Source of the DNA: Synanceia verrucosa
Lineage: Eukaryota; Chordata; Actinopteri; Perciformes; Synanceiidae
Assembly (NCBI GenBank): GCA_029721515.1
Contig: CM056559.1
Span: 6,573,001 to 6,637,000 of the forward strand
Reading direction: 5' to 3'
Length of the DNA stretch: 64,000 nucleotides
In this document: positions 54,252 to 62,008 of the stretch, one piece after another
Position numbering within the stretch: position 1 is the stretch's first letter
How the letters are laid out: every line of letters begins with the position of its first letter
Notes under the pieces: model-generated
The model's input: the letters and a program-made list of their open reading frames with translations, nothing else
What the model was told of the DNA's origin: nothing
The model's database searches: none
Program-made: the position numbers and the translations under genes

Positions 54252-54611
54252 TGTTTGTGTTTGACAGTATGTCACCACACTGACACCCAGTGGCACAATC
54301 ACAACACGACATGTATTTGGGCGTCTCTCAGAAGCGTCGATGTGACCTTGACCTTGAATTGCCACATAGCGTTTCTTATTTATTAAAAAACATAAATAAA
54401 CAATGCAGTTAATTGATGGAGGGTGACTACATCCCACAGAAGCCATATTGTCCCATATTACCTCTAATCTGTCTGAGGTAGGTACTGTCACTGTTCCCAG
54501 TGTTAATGCTCTCCCATTGCCTGCTTGCAGAAACATGGCTCGGAGCCAGTCCTTCCCAACAAGCAGTGTGAGCAGAACCGGTGCGCCCCCTGTGGCTGTC
54601 AAGGAGAATGA
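7278..54611 (+). CDS. dph1: dph1, 2-(3-amino-3-carboxypropyl)histidine synthase subunit 1 (whole gene span, 12 coding exons)
   Basis: The joined exons 7278-7329, 8478-8627, 16311-16374, 35284-35405, 39182-39336, 41096-41217, 43788-43856, 44496-44652, 46431-46531, 51447-51525, 53979-54113 and 54531-54608 (stop 54609-54611) encode 428 residues, close to human DPH1 length. With DPH2, DPH1 performs the first step of diphthamide synthesis: an iron-sulfur radical reaction moves the 3-amino-3-carboxypropyl group of S-adenosylmethionine to a histidine of eEF2 in the cytosol. Family landmarks include VANQIPDEIL (24-33), NYNFEI (47-52), [20 protein letters not shown] (99-118), HYGHSC (123-128), VPQCRPLSPGEILGCTSPR (195-213), YLGDGRFHLES (223-233), RYDPYS (245-250), GTLGRQGSP (285-293), ACPRLSIDWG (336-345) and YPMDFY (371-376). 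By spacing against yeast and archaeal homologues, Cys106 (or 107), Cys209 and Cys337 should bind the 4Fe-4S cluster. The start at 7278 was chosen for its strong context (A at -3, G at +4). No defect is seen, so the gene looks functional. Confidence 0.97.
7330..8477 (+). other. dph1 intron 1
   Basis: 1148 bp with donor GTAGAT and acceptor TTCCTCAG. No repeat or RNA gene was recognised inside. Confidence 0.9.
8478..8627 (+). CDS. dph1: dph1 exon 2
   Basis: Encodes residues 18-67, including VANQIPDEIL and NYNFEIHKTVWR, the conserved N-terminal stretch of the family. 150 bp, phase 1 at both ends, donor GTGAGC. Confidence 0.97.
9585..9845. repeat. Degenerate dispersed repeat, SINE-like
   Basis: Contains stretches such as GGGAGCAGTGGGCTGC and GCACCCGGGGAGCAG followed by a 'cttgatcaaggccac' segment, a combination I associate with dispersed teleost repeats. 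Ends and target duplications are not clear, so the limits are approximate. Confidence 0.4.
11882..12304 (+). mobile_element. TTAA-type MITE family A, copy 1
   Basis: Begins TTAACTCTTTGAGTGCCATT and ends near TTAA at 12301-12304, about 420 bp. Its sequence recurs in reverse complement at 12613-13366, for example around 12009-12290 against 12660-12940. TTAA boundaries suggest a piggyBac- or Kolobok-like non-autonomous element. Its right end is degraded. It has no coding capacity. Confidence 0.7.
12375..12382. repeat. 8-bp target site duplication, left copy (hAT B)
   Basis: GTGCATAA, matching the right copy at 13440-13447 exactly. An 8-bp duplication is the hAT hallmark. Confidence 0.85.
12613..13366 (-). 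mobile_element. TTAA-type MITE family A, copy 2, inserted in hAT B
   Basis: Bounded by TTAA at 12613-12616 and 13363-13366, with inverted ends TTAACTCACCAAGTGCCAG and, reversed, TTAACTCATTGAGTGCCATT. It is the reverse complement of copy 1 plus a secondary insertion of about 315 bp at 13022-13335. Without that insertion it is about 435 bp, matching copy 1. Confidence 0.75.
13022..13335. mobile_element. hAT-like MITE C nested in MITE A copy 2
   Basis: Starts CAGTGTTGGGCATGTTACTT, followed by repeated 'agtaactagtta' words, a common fish MITE end. The far end near 13330 is degraded (imperfect match to TGCCCAACACTG). This stretch has no counterpart in MITE A copy 1, which supports a later insertion. 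The right limit is approximate. Confidence 0.6.
13440..13447. repeat. 8-bp target site duplication, right copy (hAT B)
   Basis: GTGCATAA, identical to 12375-12382. Confidence 0.85.
16311..16374 (+). CDS. dph1: dph1 exon 3
   Basis: Encodes residues 68-89 (VALQLPEGLQMFACTIADII and on). The LQLPEG motif opens the first domain of the DPH1/DPH2 fold. Donor GTAAGG; the Arg89 codon is split. Confidence 0.97.
18360..18929. mobile_element. Non-autonomous DNA element family D, copy 1
   Basis: The left end TAGAGCTGTGTGGTAT resembles the reversed right end TAGGGCTGTACGATATAT. Most of the body recurs in reverse complement at about 28238-29040. The terminal 'cgatatatatcgtacagccct' sequence is of a type common in fish MITEs, probably hAT. 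No clear target duplication was found. Confidence 0.65.
25425..25448. repeat. Poly(T) tract
   Basis: A 24-base T run. It may be the reversed tail of an old retroelement, but no body is recognised next to it. Confidence 0.9.
25744..26371. mobile_element. hAT non-autonomous element (628 bp)
   Basis: Terminal inverted repeats TAGGGGTGTGACGAG and, reversed, TAGGGGTATGACGAG. The flanking 8-mers CACAATGA and CTCAATGG match at 6 of 8 positions, consistent with an aged hAT target duplication. The inside has no intact transposase. Confidence 0.8.
27543..27578. repeat. (TC)n microsatellite
   Basis: TC dinucleotide run of about 36 bases inside dph1 intron 3, preceded by a (TCA)-rich stretch at 27480-27515. 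Confidence 0.95.
28464..28475. repeat. SINE target site duplication, left
   Basis: TGTATGAAGCAT, identical to 28805-28816. Family D copy 1 holds this word once (reverse complement near 18819-18830), showing the empty site. Confidence 0.85.
28476..28804 (+). mobile_element. tRNA-derived SINE (teleost type)
   Basis: The head is tRNA-like, with an A-box region GTAGTGGTTAGCAC (about 28491-28504) and B box GGTTCGAATCC at 28531-28541, the internal RNA polymerase III promoter. The body and tail (TTTGTATGTTCTCCC, GCTGGGATAGGCTCCAG, GGATAAGCGGTAGATAATGA) are those of a very common fish SINE/L2-like tail. A 12-bp duplication flanks it, so it arrived by reverse transcription. It is not a functional tRNA gene: no acceptor stem or anticodon arm can be folded confidently. 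Confidence 0.88.
28805..28816. repeat. SINE target site duplication, right
   Basis: TGTATGAAGCAT, identical to 28464-28475. Confidence 0.85.
29790..30030 (-). repeat. Old LINE/SINE tail copy, minus strand
   Basis: Reverse complement shows the 'gcatgttctccctctgggtg' and 'ggtttcctccatgc' words of the fish SINE/L2 tail at 28560-28640, strongly diverged. It lies head to tail with a second copy to the right. Confidence 0.6.
30031..30300 (-). repeat. Second old LINE/SINE tail copy, minus strand
   Basis: Contains GAGCCTATCCCAG, ACCATTCACACTCACATTCA and CTCCACACAGAAAGGCAC, the reverse complement of the conserved body of the SINE at 28476-28804. Diverged, with no clear target duplication. Confidence 0.7.
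32130..32580. repeat. Complex AT/GT repeat with tandem duplication and palindrome
   Basis: Runs of (TA)n and (TG)n/(CA)n enclose a unique segment starting TTTTCATTTTTATTGG that occurs twice, at 32151 and 32299 (period 148). An 82-bp perfect palindrome covers 32194-32275. The long Tyr-Ile-rich frames across it are artefacts. Confidence 0.9.
32560..32703 (-). mobile_element. hAT B family end fragment
   Basis: The reverse complement begins TAGGGGTGGGTATTGGCATG and continues with CGCGATACTTGAGTCACAAT, matching the left end of hAT B at 12383-12535. The other terminus was not found; the AT/GT block to the left may have replaced or expanded from its interior. Confidence 0.65.
35284..35405 (+). CDS. 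dph1: dph1 exon 4
   Basis: Encodes residues 90-129 plus one base of Ile130, including [20 protein letters not shown] and HYGHSCL. This is the most conserved block and holds the first predicted cluster cysteine (Cys106, possibly 107). Donor GTGAGT. Confidence 0.98.
37015..37223 (-). mobile_element. tRNA-related SINE, minus strand
   Basis: The plus strand shows GGGATTCGAACCGCC near 37168, the reverse complement of a tRNA B box, and a degraded A box at the right end (AACCTGAGCCACTGCC). The left part (TTATATAGTGCTTTTCATGA, CAAAGTCGCTTTACAG) is a frequent fish SINE body. No clear target duplication. Confidence 0.7.
38576..38690 (-). repeat. LINE 3' tail fragment, minus strand
   Basis: Reverse complement contains ATTAATAAAGTTTCTATC ending in CTAT/TCTA repeats, the usual 3' end of fish CR1/L2/Rex1-group LINEs. 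Truncated, with no coding part. Confidence 0.55.
38992..39044. repeat. (TA)n microsatellite
   Basis: AT dinucleotide run with a single GA interruption, just upstream of dph1 exon 5. Confidence 0.95.
39182..39336 (+). CDS. dph1: dph1 exon 5
   Basis: Encodes residues 130-181: IPIDSTAGIKMLYVFVDIQM, then the second-domain opening LALVSTIQFVAALQ. The acceptor follows a good pyrimidine tract; donor GTGATT is weaker than average. Ends in phase 0. Confidence 0.97.
39337..41095 (+). other. dph1 intron 5
   Basis: 1.76 kb. A dispersed repeat lies at about 39985-40180. The rest is AT-rich and unremarkable. Confidence 0.9.
39985..40180. repeat. Dispersed teleost repeat (retroelement tail-like)
   Basis: Contains ACCCGTCCATAACTTTTTGA, a (CAAA)n-like stretch near 40095 and 'gccttggtggaggt', a combination widely repeated in fish genomes. 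The family is not certain; limits are approximate. Confidence 0.5.
41096..41217 (+). CDS. dph1: dph1 exon 6
   Basis: Encodes residues 182-221 plus two bases of Ile222, with VPQCRPLSPGEILGCTSPR. Cys209 in GCTSPR is the second predicted cluster cysteine. Donor GTAAGA. Confidence 0.98.
41218..43787 (+). other. dph1 intron 6
   Basis: 2.57 kb. Contains a (CA)n run at 42914-42945; otherwise nothing recognised. Confidence 0.9.
42914..42945. repeat. (CA)n microsatellite
   Basis: CA dinucleotide run of about 32 bases. Confidence 0.95.
43788..43856 (+). CDS. dph1: dph1 exon 7
   Basis: Encodes residues 222-244 and part of Arg245: IYLGDGRFHLESIMIANPDI, a signature stretch of the family. 69 bp, donor GTAATT. 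Confidence 0.97.
43857..44495 (+). other. dph1 intron 7
   Basis: 639 bp, AT-rich, with a poly(T) run near 43967-43983. Nothing else seen. Confidence 0.9.
44496..44652 (+). CDS. dph1: dph1 exon 8
   Basis: Encodes residues 245-297: RYDPYSKVFSREYYDHEAMR through GTLGRQGSPKVME, the start of the third domain. 157 bp, ends in phase 0 with donor GTGAGA. Confidence 0.98.
44653..46430 (+). other. dph1 intron 8
   Basis: 1.78 kb with an (AAT)n run at 45447-45472. No other element recognised. Confidence 0.9.
45447..45472. repeat. (AAT)n microsatellite
   Basis: AAT trinucleotide run of about 26 bases. Confidence 0.9.
46431..46531 (+). CDS. dph1: dph1 exon 9
   Basis: Encodes residues 298-330 and part of Ala331: HLESRLQALGKSFTRVLLSE and on to MQDVDA. 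101 bp, donor GTGAGT. Confidence 0.97.
48385..48444. repeat. (CA)n microsatellite
   Basis: CA run of about 60 bases with one AA interruption. Confidence 0.95.
48950..49290 (-). pseudogene. Tc1/mariner-like transposase remnant
   Basis: A minus-strand frame reads MQLTQRQTT ... PRISAQTGSRRLREADLRTC, then RPYLGLPLTP. This matches the paired helix-turn-helix DNA-binding part of Tc1-like transposases, whose usual pattern is RISAQTVRNRLREAGLRARR. The catalytic DDE part is not recognisable, so this is a decayed fragment about one third of a full transposase. No inverted repeats were located around it. Confidence 0.65.
50895..50935. repeat. (CT)n microsatellite
   Basis: CT dinucleotide run of about 41 bases. 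Confidence 0.95.
51447..51525 (+). CDS. dph1: dph1 exon 10
   Basis: Encodes residues 331-357: WIQIACPRLSIDWGTAFSKP, then LLSPYE. Cys337 in ACPRLSIDWG is the third predicted cluster cysteine. 79 bp, donor GTAAAC. Confidence 0.98.
51589..51610. repeat. (CA)n microsatellite
   Basis: AC dinucleotide run close behind exon 10. Confidence 0.9.
51749..51773. repeat. (CA)n microsatellite
   Basis: Second AC dinucleotide run in the same intron. Confidence 0.9.
53979..54113 (+). CDS. dph1: dph1 exon 11
   Basis: Encodes residues 358-402: AAVALQEVGWKEVYPMDFYS, then NQSLGPWAPNH and a basic stretch RPTRRQTQ. The conserved catalytic fold ends here. Donor GTGAGC; retaining the intron would add 14 residues before a TGA at 54156-54158. 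Confidence 0.97.
54114..54530 (+). other. dph1 intron 11
   Basis: 417 bp containing a (GT)n run; acceptor CTGCTTGCAG. Confidence 0.9.
54207..54262. repeat. (GT)n microsatellite
   Basis: GT run, becoming GTTTGT-like at the right, within intron 11. A 140-codon minus-strand frame across it is an artefact. Confidence 0.95.
54531..54611 (+). CDS. dph1: dph1 exon 12 (last coding exon, with stop)
   Basis: Encodes residues 403-428 (KHGSEPVLPNKQCEQNRCAP, then CGCQGE) and stop TGA at 54609-54611. The Cys-rich tail matches in style the CEDCSC-type end of human DPH1, which supports this acceptor and phase. Confidence 0.88.
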   Translation, partial: KHGSEPVLPNKQCEQNRCAPCGCQGE

Positions 54612-55330
54612 CACGCATCGTGTCAAGCTCTGTCTTTGACTCGTCTCATGCCTGCCAGTGCTTCTGCCTCTTCTAATGGCTGGATGGAGGTCAGACCAGA
54701 GGAGGAGTGTGGGTATTTTGTCCAGACAGTGTATCAGTGAGCAGAGCTAAAGCCAGAGGCGCCCTCAAGCCGCTCCTCAAACGGATTACCAGCCATAATT
54801 AATCCCTCATTTTACAGCACGGCAAATCAAAGCCAAATTCACTGCTCTTATTCACGTTTTCTGAATGTGTTCTCAGCTCAGAATACAAGTGACTGAGTGA
54901 ATAGCTTGTTTTTTTGAGGTCACACATGTTCATGTGAGTCACATTCATCCAAGAAGGAGCTGCTCTCTGCTGCCCTGTCAAGAAATAAATCCTCCCAGCA
55001 CAGGGAGATGTGTGGGCCTTTTTATACTGCACACACAGCTTCTCGTGATGGATGCAGAGAGAACGCACAAGATGACCTTGAGTATGTTATGTGGAATCAA
55101 AGTGTTAATGTGGGTGGATTTAGTCAAACGCAATCCACTTGGCCTTGGAAACTGTGTGTTTCCCTTCATGCTATGTTTGAAAAGACATTCACAGACACAT
55201 CGTGTGAAGCACTTTATTTGATGTACAGTATGGGGCTTTTCACAAGAGTATAATGTGGATACTAAACATGTGATTTACTGTGACATCAGTCAAACGCTGA
55301 AACAATAAACCAGAAGTGGAACCTTGCTTC
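54612..55330 (+). other. dph1 3' UTR
   Basis: Follows the stop codon. AATAAA hexamers at 54984-54989 and 55304-55309. The second is followed by a GT-rich stretch (about 55325-55360) suited to 3' processing, so a transcript end near 55325 is predicted. Open frames here are not conserved-looking. Confidence 0.6.
55304..55309 (+). terminator. Predicted dph1 polyadenylation signal
   Basis: AATAAA with a downstream GT-rich element. An earlier AATAAA at 54984 could give a shorter 3' UTR. Confidence 0.6.
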
Positions 55331-55453
55331 TCGTGTGAGTGTTTTGTGCTGAAGCTAGGACTCAGCCTTAAAAACAGTGTGAGTTCCTAGATGTGCGCGG
55401 TGCTAGTCACGACTGCTCTCCATCCTCATTATTTATTGATGGAGGAGTCTGTC

Positions 55454-55475
55454 AATAAATAAATAAATAAATAAA
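55454..55475. repeat. (AATA)n microsatellite
   Basis: AATA tetranucleotide run just beyond the predicted dph1 3' end. Confidence 0.9.
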
Positions 55476-56162
55476 CCCTCTATTGCTGTTTGGCACAGCA
55501 GAAAGTGATTGACAGCAGCAACGCACCAAGGCTCCGACTGACCCTGAGAATTTGTCAATGTTCCCCTGATCGCAGCACATTGTCTCAGCTGGGTGTGATC
55601 TTCCATGAGTTACAACTACACCCCCAACCACACACACACCATCATATCTCCTTGGCAACAGAGGCCATAGTGATGCAGCCCGTCCCGCCAGATGTCTCTC
55701 TCATGACGTGTCTCACGTGTCCCACTAGTGGCTGTTACACTGAAGAGCTCAGTACAGTGTGATGCAGCCAAGAATAAATTATTGGGCAGCAGAGCTTTCG
55801 CTGTTGATGTCTGATTTATGTTTTGGCGCACTCTATCAGGAGGAAAGTGGGGAGAAGTTAAATAAATCCTCTTTTCTCGCCATCTGAAGTGTGCTGTTTT
55901 TAATCAAAAAGATTTGTTTTGCTTTAAATATTAATTACTTACTGATCTGAAGATCAGTGAAAGAGGATGTGTTTCAAGAAAAGCCCTCACTGGATTACAT
56001 AGATCTCACAGTCAAACTGATCACACATGTCTGAAATATGTGAAATTAAATTAAAATAGTTGACAGGGAAGTTTGTGGCATTTACTTTGATATGTATCAG
56101 TTATAAATATTTGCTAAGTGATGATGATGTATTCATTTTTTCCATGTCCATATTACATTATA

Positions 56163-56725
56163 CACTCCTGATCGAAACTGAAGTTGAAAAATTGCTAGAA
56201 TTTACATTTTTACAGTAGCACTTCAAAATGCAAAAAGAAGAAATGGGAGTGAGACAAAAAAAAATGAATAAGCAATTTATTGCAAACAACCATTAAACTG
56301 AAATAGACTGTTCATCAGCTGATCAAACATTTAAGACCACATCTCAAAAAAAAAAAAAAACTAAAATAGAAGTAAAAAATTCAAAAAAGGACTCAGTAAT
56401 GAGTAGCTGCGCCATTCTTGTTAATCATCTCAAAAATTCATTTTGGCATCTGGAGGTCATGACAGTGTGGATACAGTAAATGATACTGAATCCATGTTTA
56501 CAAAGATTTAGGCTTTTAAAGGCTGTGGTCTTAAACTTTTGATCAGCTGATGAACAACCTATTTCAATTTAATGGTTCTTTGCAATAAATTGCAATTTTT
56601 TTGTCTCACTCCCATTTCTTCTTTTTGCGTTTTGAAGCACAACTTAGAACCTTCTTAAGATCCAACAGTGCAAAATGTAAATTCTTGCAATTTTTCAACT
56701 GGTCTTAAAATTTTGATCAGGAGTG
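56163..56725. mobile_element. Tc1/mariner-type MITE with long inverted repeats (563 bp)
   Basis: Begins CACTCCTGATC and ends GATCAGGAGTG, flanked by TA at 56161-56162 and 56726-56727, the Tc1/mariner target duplication. The arms (about 56163-56345 and 56535-56725) are near-complementary along some 180 bp, sharing GAAGAAATGGGAGTGAGAC and CAGCTGATCAAA. The middle has no transposase. This is a common teleost non-autonomous family. Confidence 0.9.
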
Positions 56726-59058
56726 TAGTCTAAATTCTATCTTATATGGATACCCAATGATTATTACCATGGAAACAATTGTTCCATAGATCCATAACTC
56801 ATATTTACTCTACTGCATACAGTACGTAATGCAGTTATGCCAATAATGTCCACTATTAAATCAAAATTTCAAACTTTACATAAATATTTGACCAGCCAGA
56901 ATGCAACAGTAGTCTTGATTCTTGATTATGTCTCAAGAATAATCTCTTTAATTGCTTCTTGAAGCATTTGTTATGAGATAAAAGGTATGGCAGAGTATGA
57001 GACCCAGCATACTTATCATCATGTTGTTGTGTTTGTTCTTGTTTTCATAATGAGCCACCAGGTCATTCATATCGTCATAATTGCTCCTGGTAGAGCACAA
57101 TGAGGGAAAACGTGTCTAGCTAACCATACCTGTGGAAAACACAGCTGCACCAAACCTAAACTCAATAAAAGTGAATTTCTGAGCAGTTGGATGGAAGTGT
57201 TTCAAAGCATAATGTGGATGCTTGATGTGGCTCATGGAGGCAAAGTGATAGGGAGTTAGACTGGAAAGTTAATGAGGCTTTGAACCGCAGATCTGTTCCA
57301 GCTCTGTCAGCTGCAGACAGGCTTTGTGAGTAATGTAAACCCCAGTCAGTCTGGTCTGTTCTCTGAGATTCATTACCATCCCTGCAGGCAGCTCAGTGAC
57401 CACTAGGTGGCACTGTTTGCACAGCTTACGGTGTATTTGGTAGTCATGTAAGGCATTCAAGTCACACAGTATTCAGAGTGGAAAGGCAGTGCTGGATATG
57501 GCAGCATGAGGAGAAACTGCTGTAACTGCTGTGTGCCGTTCTTTCCAGGTGTGATGGGAATTTAATGCCATGCTCTGTCATGCCTCTTGGCATCCCATCC
57601 CTTCCTTCTGACCTGCACGCAGCAGCACACTTCCTCTGTAATCAGCTCCTAGTTTCTTGTCCAGAGGGCACAGAGAATCTCTGACATGCTTATTGTGGCA
57701 GGTTTGAGCCTGCACTTTACACAACAGGTGCTCAGGTCACACACTGCTCACCATGATATCAATATACCCCTGACTGCAAGGTCAGCTGGTTGCCATTCGT
57801 GCCCCTGCACTTGTTCACATATAGTAGCCTGCAGCAGCAAGCTGTGACTGAAAAGCCATCATCTTATGCACCAAACAGCCTCATGTGTCCACTGAAGGAA
57901 CACATTTACAATAAATATGAACTGTTTGGTCAGTGTGTTTCTGTGAGCCCAGTCTGGTACCTGTGAGCAGGTAAAATGCTGCATGTCACCAGCTGAGACG
58001 TATGTAGGTGTTTTAATTTCTCTGACCAGGAAAGGCTGAGTCACAGCTGCCGCCTGCCGTCTGCTTCTTCCTGCTCTTCAGGTGACTTTACATTCACCAT
58101 CTCACTAAGTAAACGCATTACCCCAACCTTTTATTAGTCTCACTGTTATTTGCTTCTCATATGTTCTTTATTATTGCTGTCCAAAAAGGTAAGTCAGGCA
58201 TGGGTGGATAAGAGACAGAAGGCTTTAAAATATCTGTTATGACTCATGGCACTACAGCAAAAATAAACAGAGGAGGAGTGGATTTGTTTCACAAGTTTTT
58301 GCTCTTTTTTTTTTTTCCCAATCACTGACTTTGAGGCAGAATGTGACTTCAGAAAGCCACATCTGACAGACAACTTGTACTGTGAACAGGAGTCTGTATT
58401 TCATTATCTGCTTCTTTCTCTCTGTTCCCTTGGATTATAATTTAACAAAAATGACAACAATATATGATTTCTTTGATTTAACTCGCCTGCATCTTGGGTG
58501 AGACATGTTATGTGTCATGTGTTGTTTTTTTTTTTTTGTTTTGTTTTGTTTTGTTTTTTTTTACAATGCTTGGCTGCAGACGAATGCTGTTTGAAATATT
58601 TCTTTTAGTGGGCTATGGCAATAATAATGGATGTCTGATGTGTAATTTCAATTTTAAAAAAAAGGCCTAAGCGTTGCATGTTGCCAGAGTACTTCATGTC
58701 TATTTTGTGAATAGGCATGATGAACAGGAAGCTGGTCTTATGCATAACTCCAAAAGTAGCTTGTTCTTGAGTAGAATTAGTCTGCAGGTACCACTGAGCT
58801 CTTGTTCTGACCTGTTTTCATATTTTGCTGCCAAGCATCAGGTCTTCAATGAAGGAAAAGAGCCTCATACATGAAAAGTGAAACAAAGGCAACAGGTTGC
58901 TTAAAGGAAGGAGGAGACATAACCTAAATCTGCCTGTTTGCTTTAGTGGAATGCTATCCTCATGGAGGATATTAGCAGCTATGTGTTTAACAACCCCTTG
59001 ATCTGTATCCCTGTGGAAATTTAAACAATAAATGATTATGTCTAGAGGCGGCTGACTC

Positions 59059-59080
59059 TGTGTGTGTGTGTGTGTGTGTG
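59059..59080. repeat. (GT)n microsatellite
   Basis: GT dinucleotide run of about 22 bases. Confidence 0.9.
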
Positions 59081-61740
59081 GGAGAAAAGATGCCTGGGCG
59101 GCCGAACAGCAATGTGAAGGAAGGTTGCTAGAAGGCTGAATAAGAGTCTTTAGTGGAAGAAAAAAAGAAAGTGGTGTAAAGAGATGACTAATTCTGCGTG
59201 GGAGGTCAGTCTGTCCCTGATCATCCAGCCAAGAGCCACCCCAGCTCAGGGCTGCGACAAAGTCACCTTCTTCCTCAACCCACTCTGTCCTGCCGTGGAT
59301 TGTCAGCACTTTCCTGTCATGCTGTGATCTTTTGTTTCTTACTGATTAATTTAGTCCCTTAGTACTTAATCTAGCTGCAAAGGCCCAAAGCTTTTTATTT
59401 GTTGCTTTAGTTGTCTATTAATAGTGAAGCAGTTGTTAGTCAAACGTTTAACTTTTTAAAACTTGAGAGAAGTTTGTCAGTCTGAAAATCAAAGTTTGTG
59501 AATACCATGTCTCTCTAACTTGTTGAGATTGTTCTTCTTGAGTCGTTATTTGATTTTTGCTGTGCTAATAATATGACATATGGATGTGCGTAGTAATGTA
59601 AATATGCTTTGAACACGATTCATCCATGAACTGATAATGATTTAATAATAAAATTTTAACGTTATTGCTTTTGTGATATTACCACCAGATTTAATTGTTA
59701 GTCTGCATACAGATTCTCACAAAATAAGGGACTAATTGTACCAGTTTGTACTTGATGTCATATCTGTGAGGCTCAGAATGAATCACTACAGCCCTTAATT
59801 GAACTTATTCATATGTTATTTTTCATTGTAGATGTGAGTTATTCTGATGTTTTGCTTACTGTGTAACCTTGGTAACTATGCACTTTAGGTTGCCAGCAAG
59901 TTTGTTTTTCATGAACACTTTCATGAACACTCTAAATATACAACAAAGCTTCCACTCTTTTATTTTCAAATGGATGTCAGAACATGTATTCATATTATAT
60001 CTGTTAGACATGTCATTAAACATTACATATTGTTTAGTAAAACAAAAAGTCATCATTTTATCATCTGCTGTAACCAGGAGATGTCTGAAAATCTAGCTTC
60101 TACTATTGTTCTGCTAATCTGTAATAAATGATGTGCTTATAACTGGTAAATCAAAGACAATGTTGAATATTCTATGCATACACAGTATATTATAGATGGT
60201 TATGAAGTCATCATGAGCTCATTGTTTGCTAAGGACTCATTAACATCTCTTAAAAGTGTTACTATATATTTAGATGTGACAGTGCTGTAACAGATTTAAC
60301 TTTGTCTCTGGGTACTGAACATGATCGTTAACATGCCTTGTTTTCTCTCTGTTGTCAGGCAGATAGAAGAAGCTAAACCTCAACATTTCTCTACATGAGG
60401 ACGTCCTCCCTCTTATCCCGATGAGGTTAGTTTGCATAAATGCACTGACATAAAAGTTACAATACACGTTGCCTCAGAGGATTCAAACCCTGATACACCA
60501 TGTACATAAAACATGTCTGCACTTCTTTAAAAGAAAAAAAAAAAAATTCAGAAGAACTAGTTGAACCATACTCATGTTCTTTTCAAGGACATATAACAAA
60601 ATAGACATCAGCATTAGATGTAAGTTCTCTTTATATTTACAGAGTATTTATTATCACATGAAATATCCTTGAGACTACAGTGTCATAAGTGGACCTCTCT
60701 GTTGCGAAATCTTTCAATTATCTGGCCACTTTCATCAAAAAAAGATGTAGTGCTTGAGTCCAGTATCATGTCATTCAGTGCTATTTTTAATCAGCCTCAA
60801 TACCTCATCTACCTCAAATACCAAAGTTGCCATAGACTGCTGGGAAAAAAAGGAGGCAGACATTAAAGTCAGGATGATTATGACCAGCAATAGTGCCAGT
60901 TTCATGATCTCAGTCCAGGTCTCTGTGCTGTTGGAGAGGCTTTCAGCATGTAGAGTCTTACAGTGACCATCAGCCAGAGGATGGAGGAAACACAAGGTCA
61001 GTGTTCAAAAGCAGTTCAGATCATTATCACCGGCAAAGATACTCAAGTCTCAAGTGTTCATGATTATTTCATTTATTGACAGGAAATAATACATTAAGAA
61101 GATAAAATTCAAACACTGAAAGGAAAAAAAATAAGTTCAGGAAAAGAAACATGAAAGTTGACTCAGCCGACATACTGCTCTAACTTTTGAATATGAGCAT
61201 TAACTAAATAATTAGCACTGACAGCAGTATGAGGATGTTCCCAGAGCTCTATTCCAGACAGGAGTGCATTAGTTTTCATCAGGACTGGACAGGTGGCCTC
61301 TGCCTGACACCGCTGTTCTGATACACCTTTCATCTACATGTCAGTGAGTCTTCCCTCTATCCAGGACAGAAATATACTTTAATATTCCTTCACAAAGGTA
61401 CAGCAAATACATGAAGCCTTTTTTAATATTTTGTCCTCAGGAAAACATCTCTGACGTAAGAATTTCTACCTCTGTGTTTAAATTATGGTGCAGTTCAGGT
61501 TTAGTTTGTATTAGTTTTAAATATTTTCTACGTTGTGTCCTTTCTGCCACTGGGATCATGGTGGTATGTTTTCTTCTCTGTTTTGGATCAGCTGAATGAC
61601 ATAAATGATACACTCCACATCAAATTCAATTACATTATTTGAATGAAATTATGATATTAAAATACACCACCTCTTTGGCTGATTCTTACTTTTTTAACGC
61701 CTTGCTCGTTTGCACCGCTCTGTGTCGGATGTGTGCTTTG

Positions 61741-61831
61741 CCCCCTAGCGACCATGGCTGTAGACTGTTACCAGTGGTGCTGTTGCTACAGTAACAATCT
61801 AATGCCACGGTCACCATGGAGACAGTGGGGG
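61741..61831 (-). ncRNA. mir132: mir-132 hairpin
   Basis: The minus strand folds into a stem-loop. The 3' arm at 61749-61770 is the complement of CGACCATGGCTGTAGACTGT plus TA, so the product starts UAACAGUC (seed AACAGUC) and is identical to miR-132-3p as I know it. The 5' arm at 61790-61811 starts ACCGTGGCATTAG and matches fish miR-132-5p. The stem is extended by a CCCCC/GGGGG pairing at the base (61741-61745 with 61827-61831). miR-132 is a neuronal microRNA induced by CREB and acting on synapse and neurite genes; that role comes from mammalian work. Confidence 0.95.
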
Positions 61832-61856
61832 AAATATGATTGGCTGTGGTAACTGC

Positions 61857-61864
61857 TGACGTCC
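61857..61864. promoter_or_regulatory. CRE-like site between the two hairpins
   Basis: TGACGTCC, 7 of 8 matches to the palindromic cAMP response element. Position inside the transcript makes its role uncertain. Confidence 0.4.
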
Positions 61865-62000
61865 TCGGTGGTTTGATGATGTTGGCGATGCAGCCTTCAG
61901 TAGTGCTGGGCTCAGAGAGGAAACTTCATACAGCGCAGCAGCGTCTTCCACTCTCACAGTCACAGAGGGCTCTTTCTATCACACACAGCAGAGGTTTGCC

Positions 62001-62008
62001 AGACGTCA
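62001..62008 (-). promoter_or_regulatory. CRE-like site at base of mir-212 stem
   Basis: Reads TGACGTCT on the minus strand, 7 of 8 to the CRE. It overlaps the outer stem of mir-212, so it could simply be stem sequence. Confidence 0.35.

Larger units (their letters stand above)
55331..61740. other. Intergenic region between dph1 and the miR-212/132 locus
   Basis: 6.4 kb with no recognised exon. Holds an (AATA)n run, the palindromic Tc1-type MITE (56163-56725) and a (GT)n run (59059-59080). The 163-codon minus frame at 58818-59309 crosses the (GT)n run and has no family motif. The 3' end of the microRNA primary transcript may fall here. Confidence 0.75.

Noticed and set aside
54204..54626. 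140-codon minus-strand frame
   Set aside because: Lies over the (GT)n tract and antisense to dph1 exon 12; reads as His-Thr repeats.
58818..59309. Longest open frame (163 codons, minus strand)
   Set aside because: Crosses a (GT)n run (His-Thr repeats), has no family motif and no splice context.
54612..61740. ovca2 expected beside dph1 from mammalian synteny
   Set aside because: No serine-hydrolase-like frame or exon is visible on either strand.
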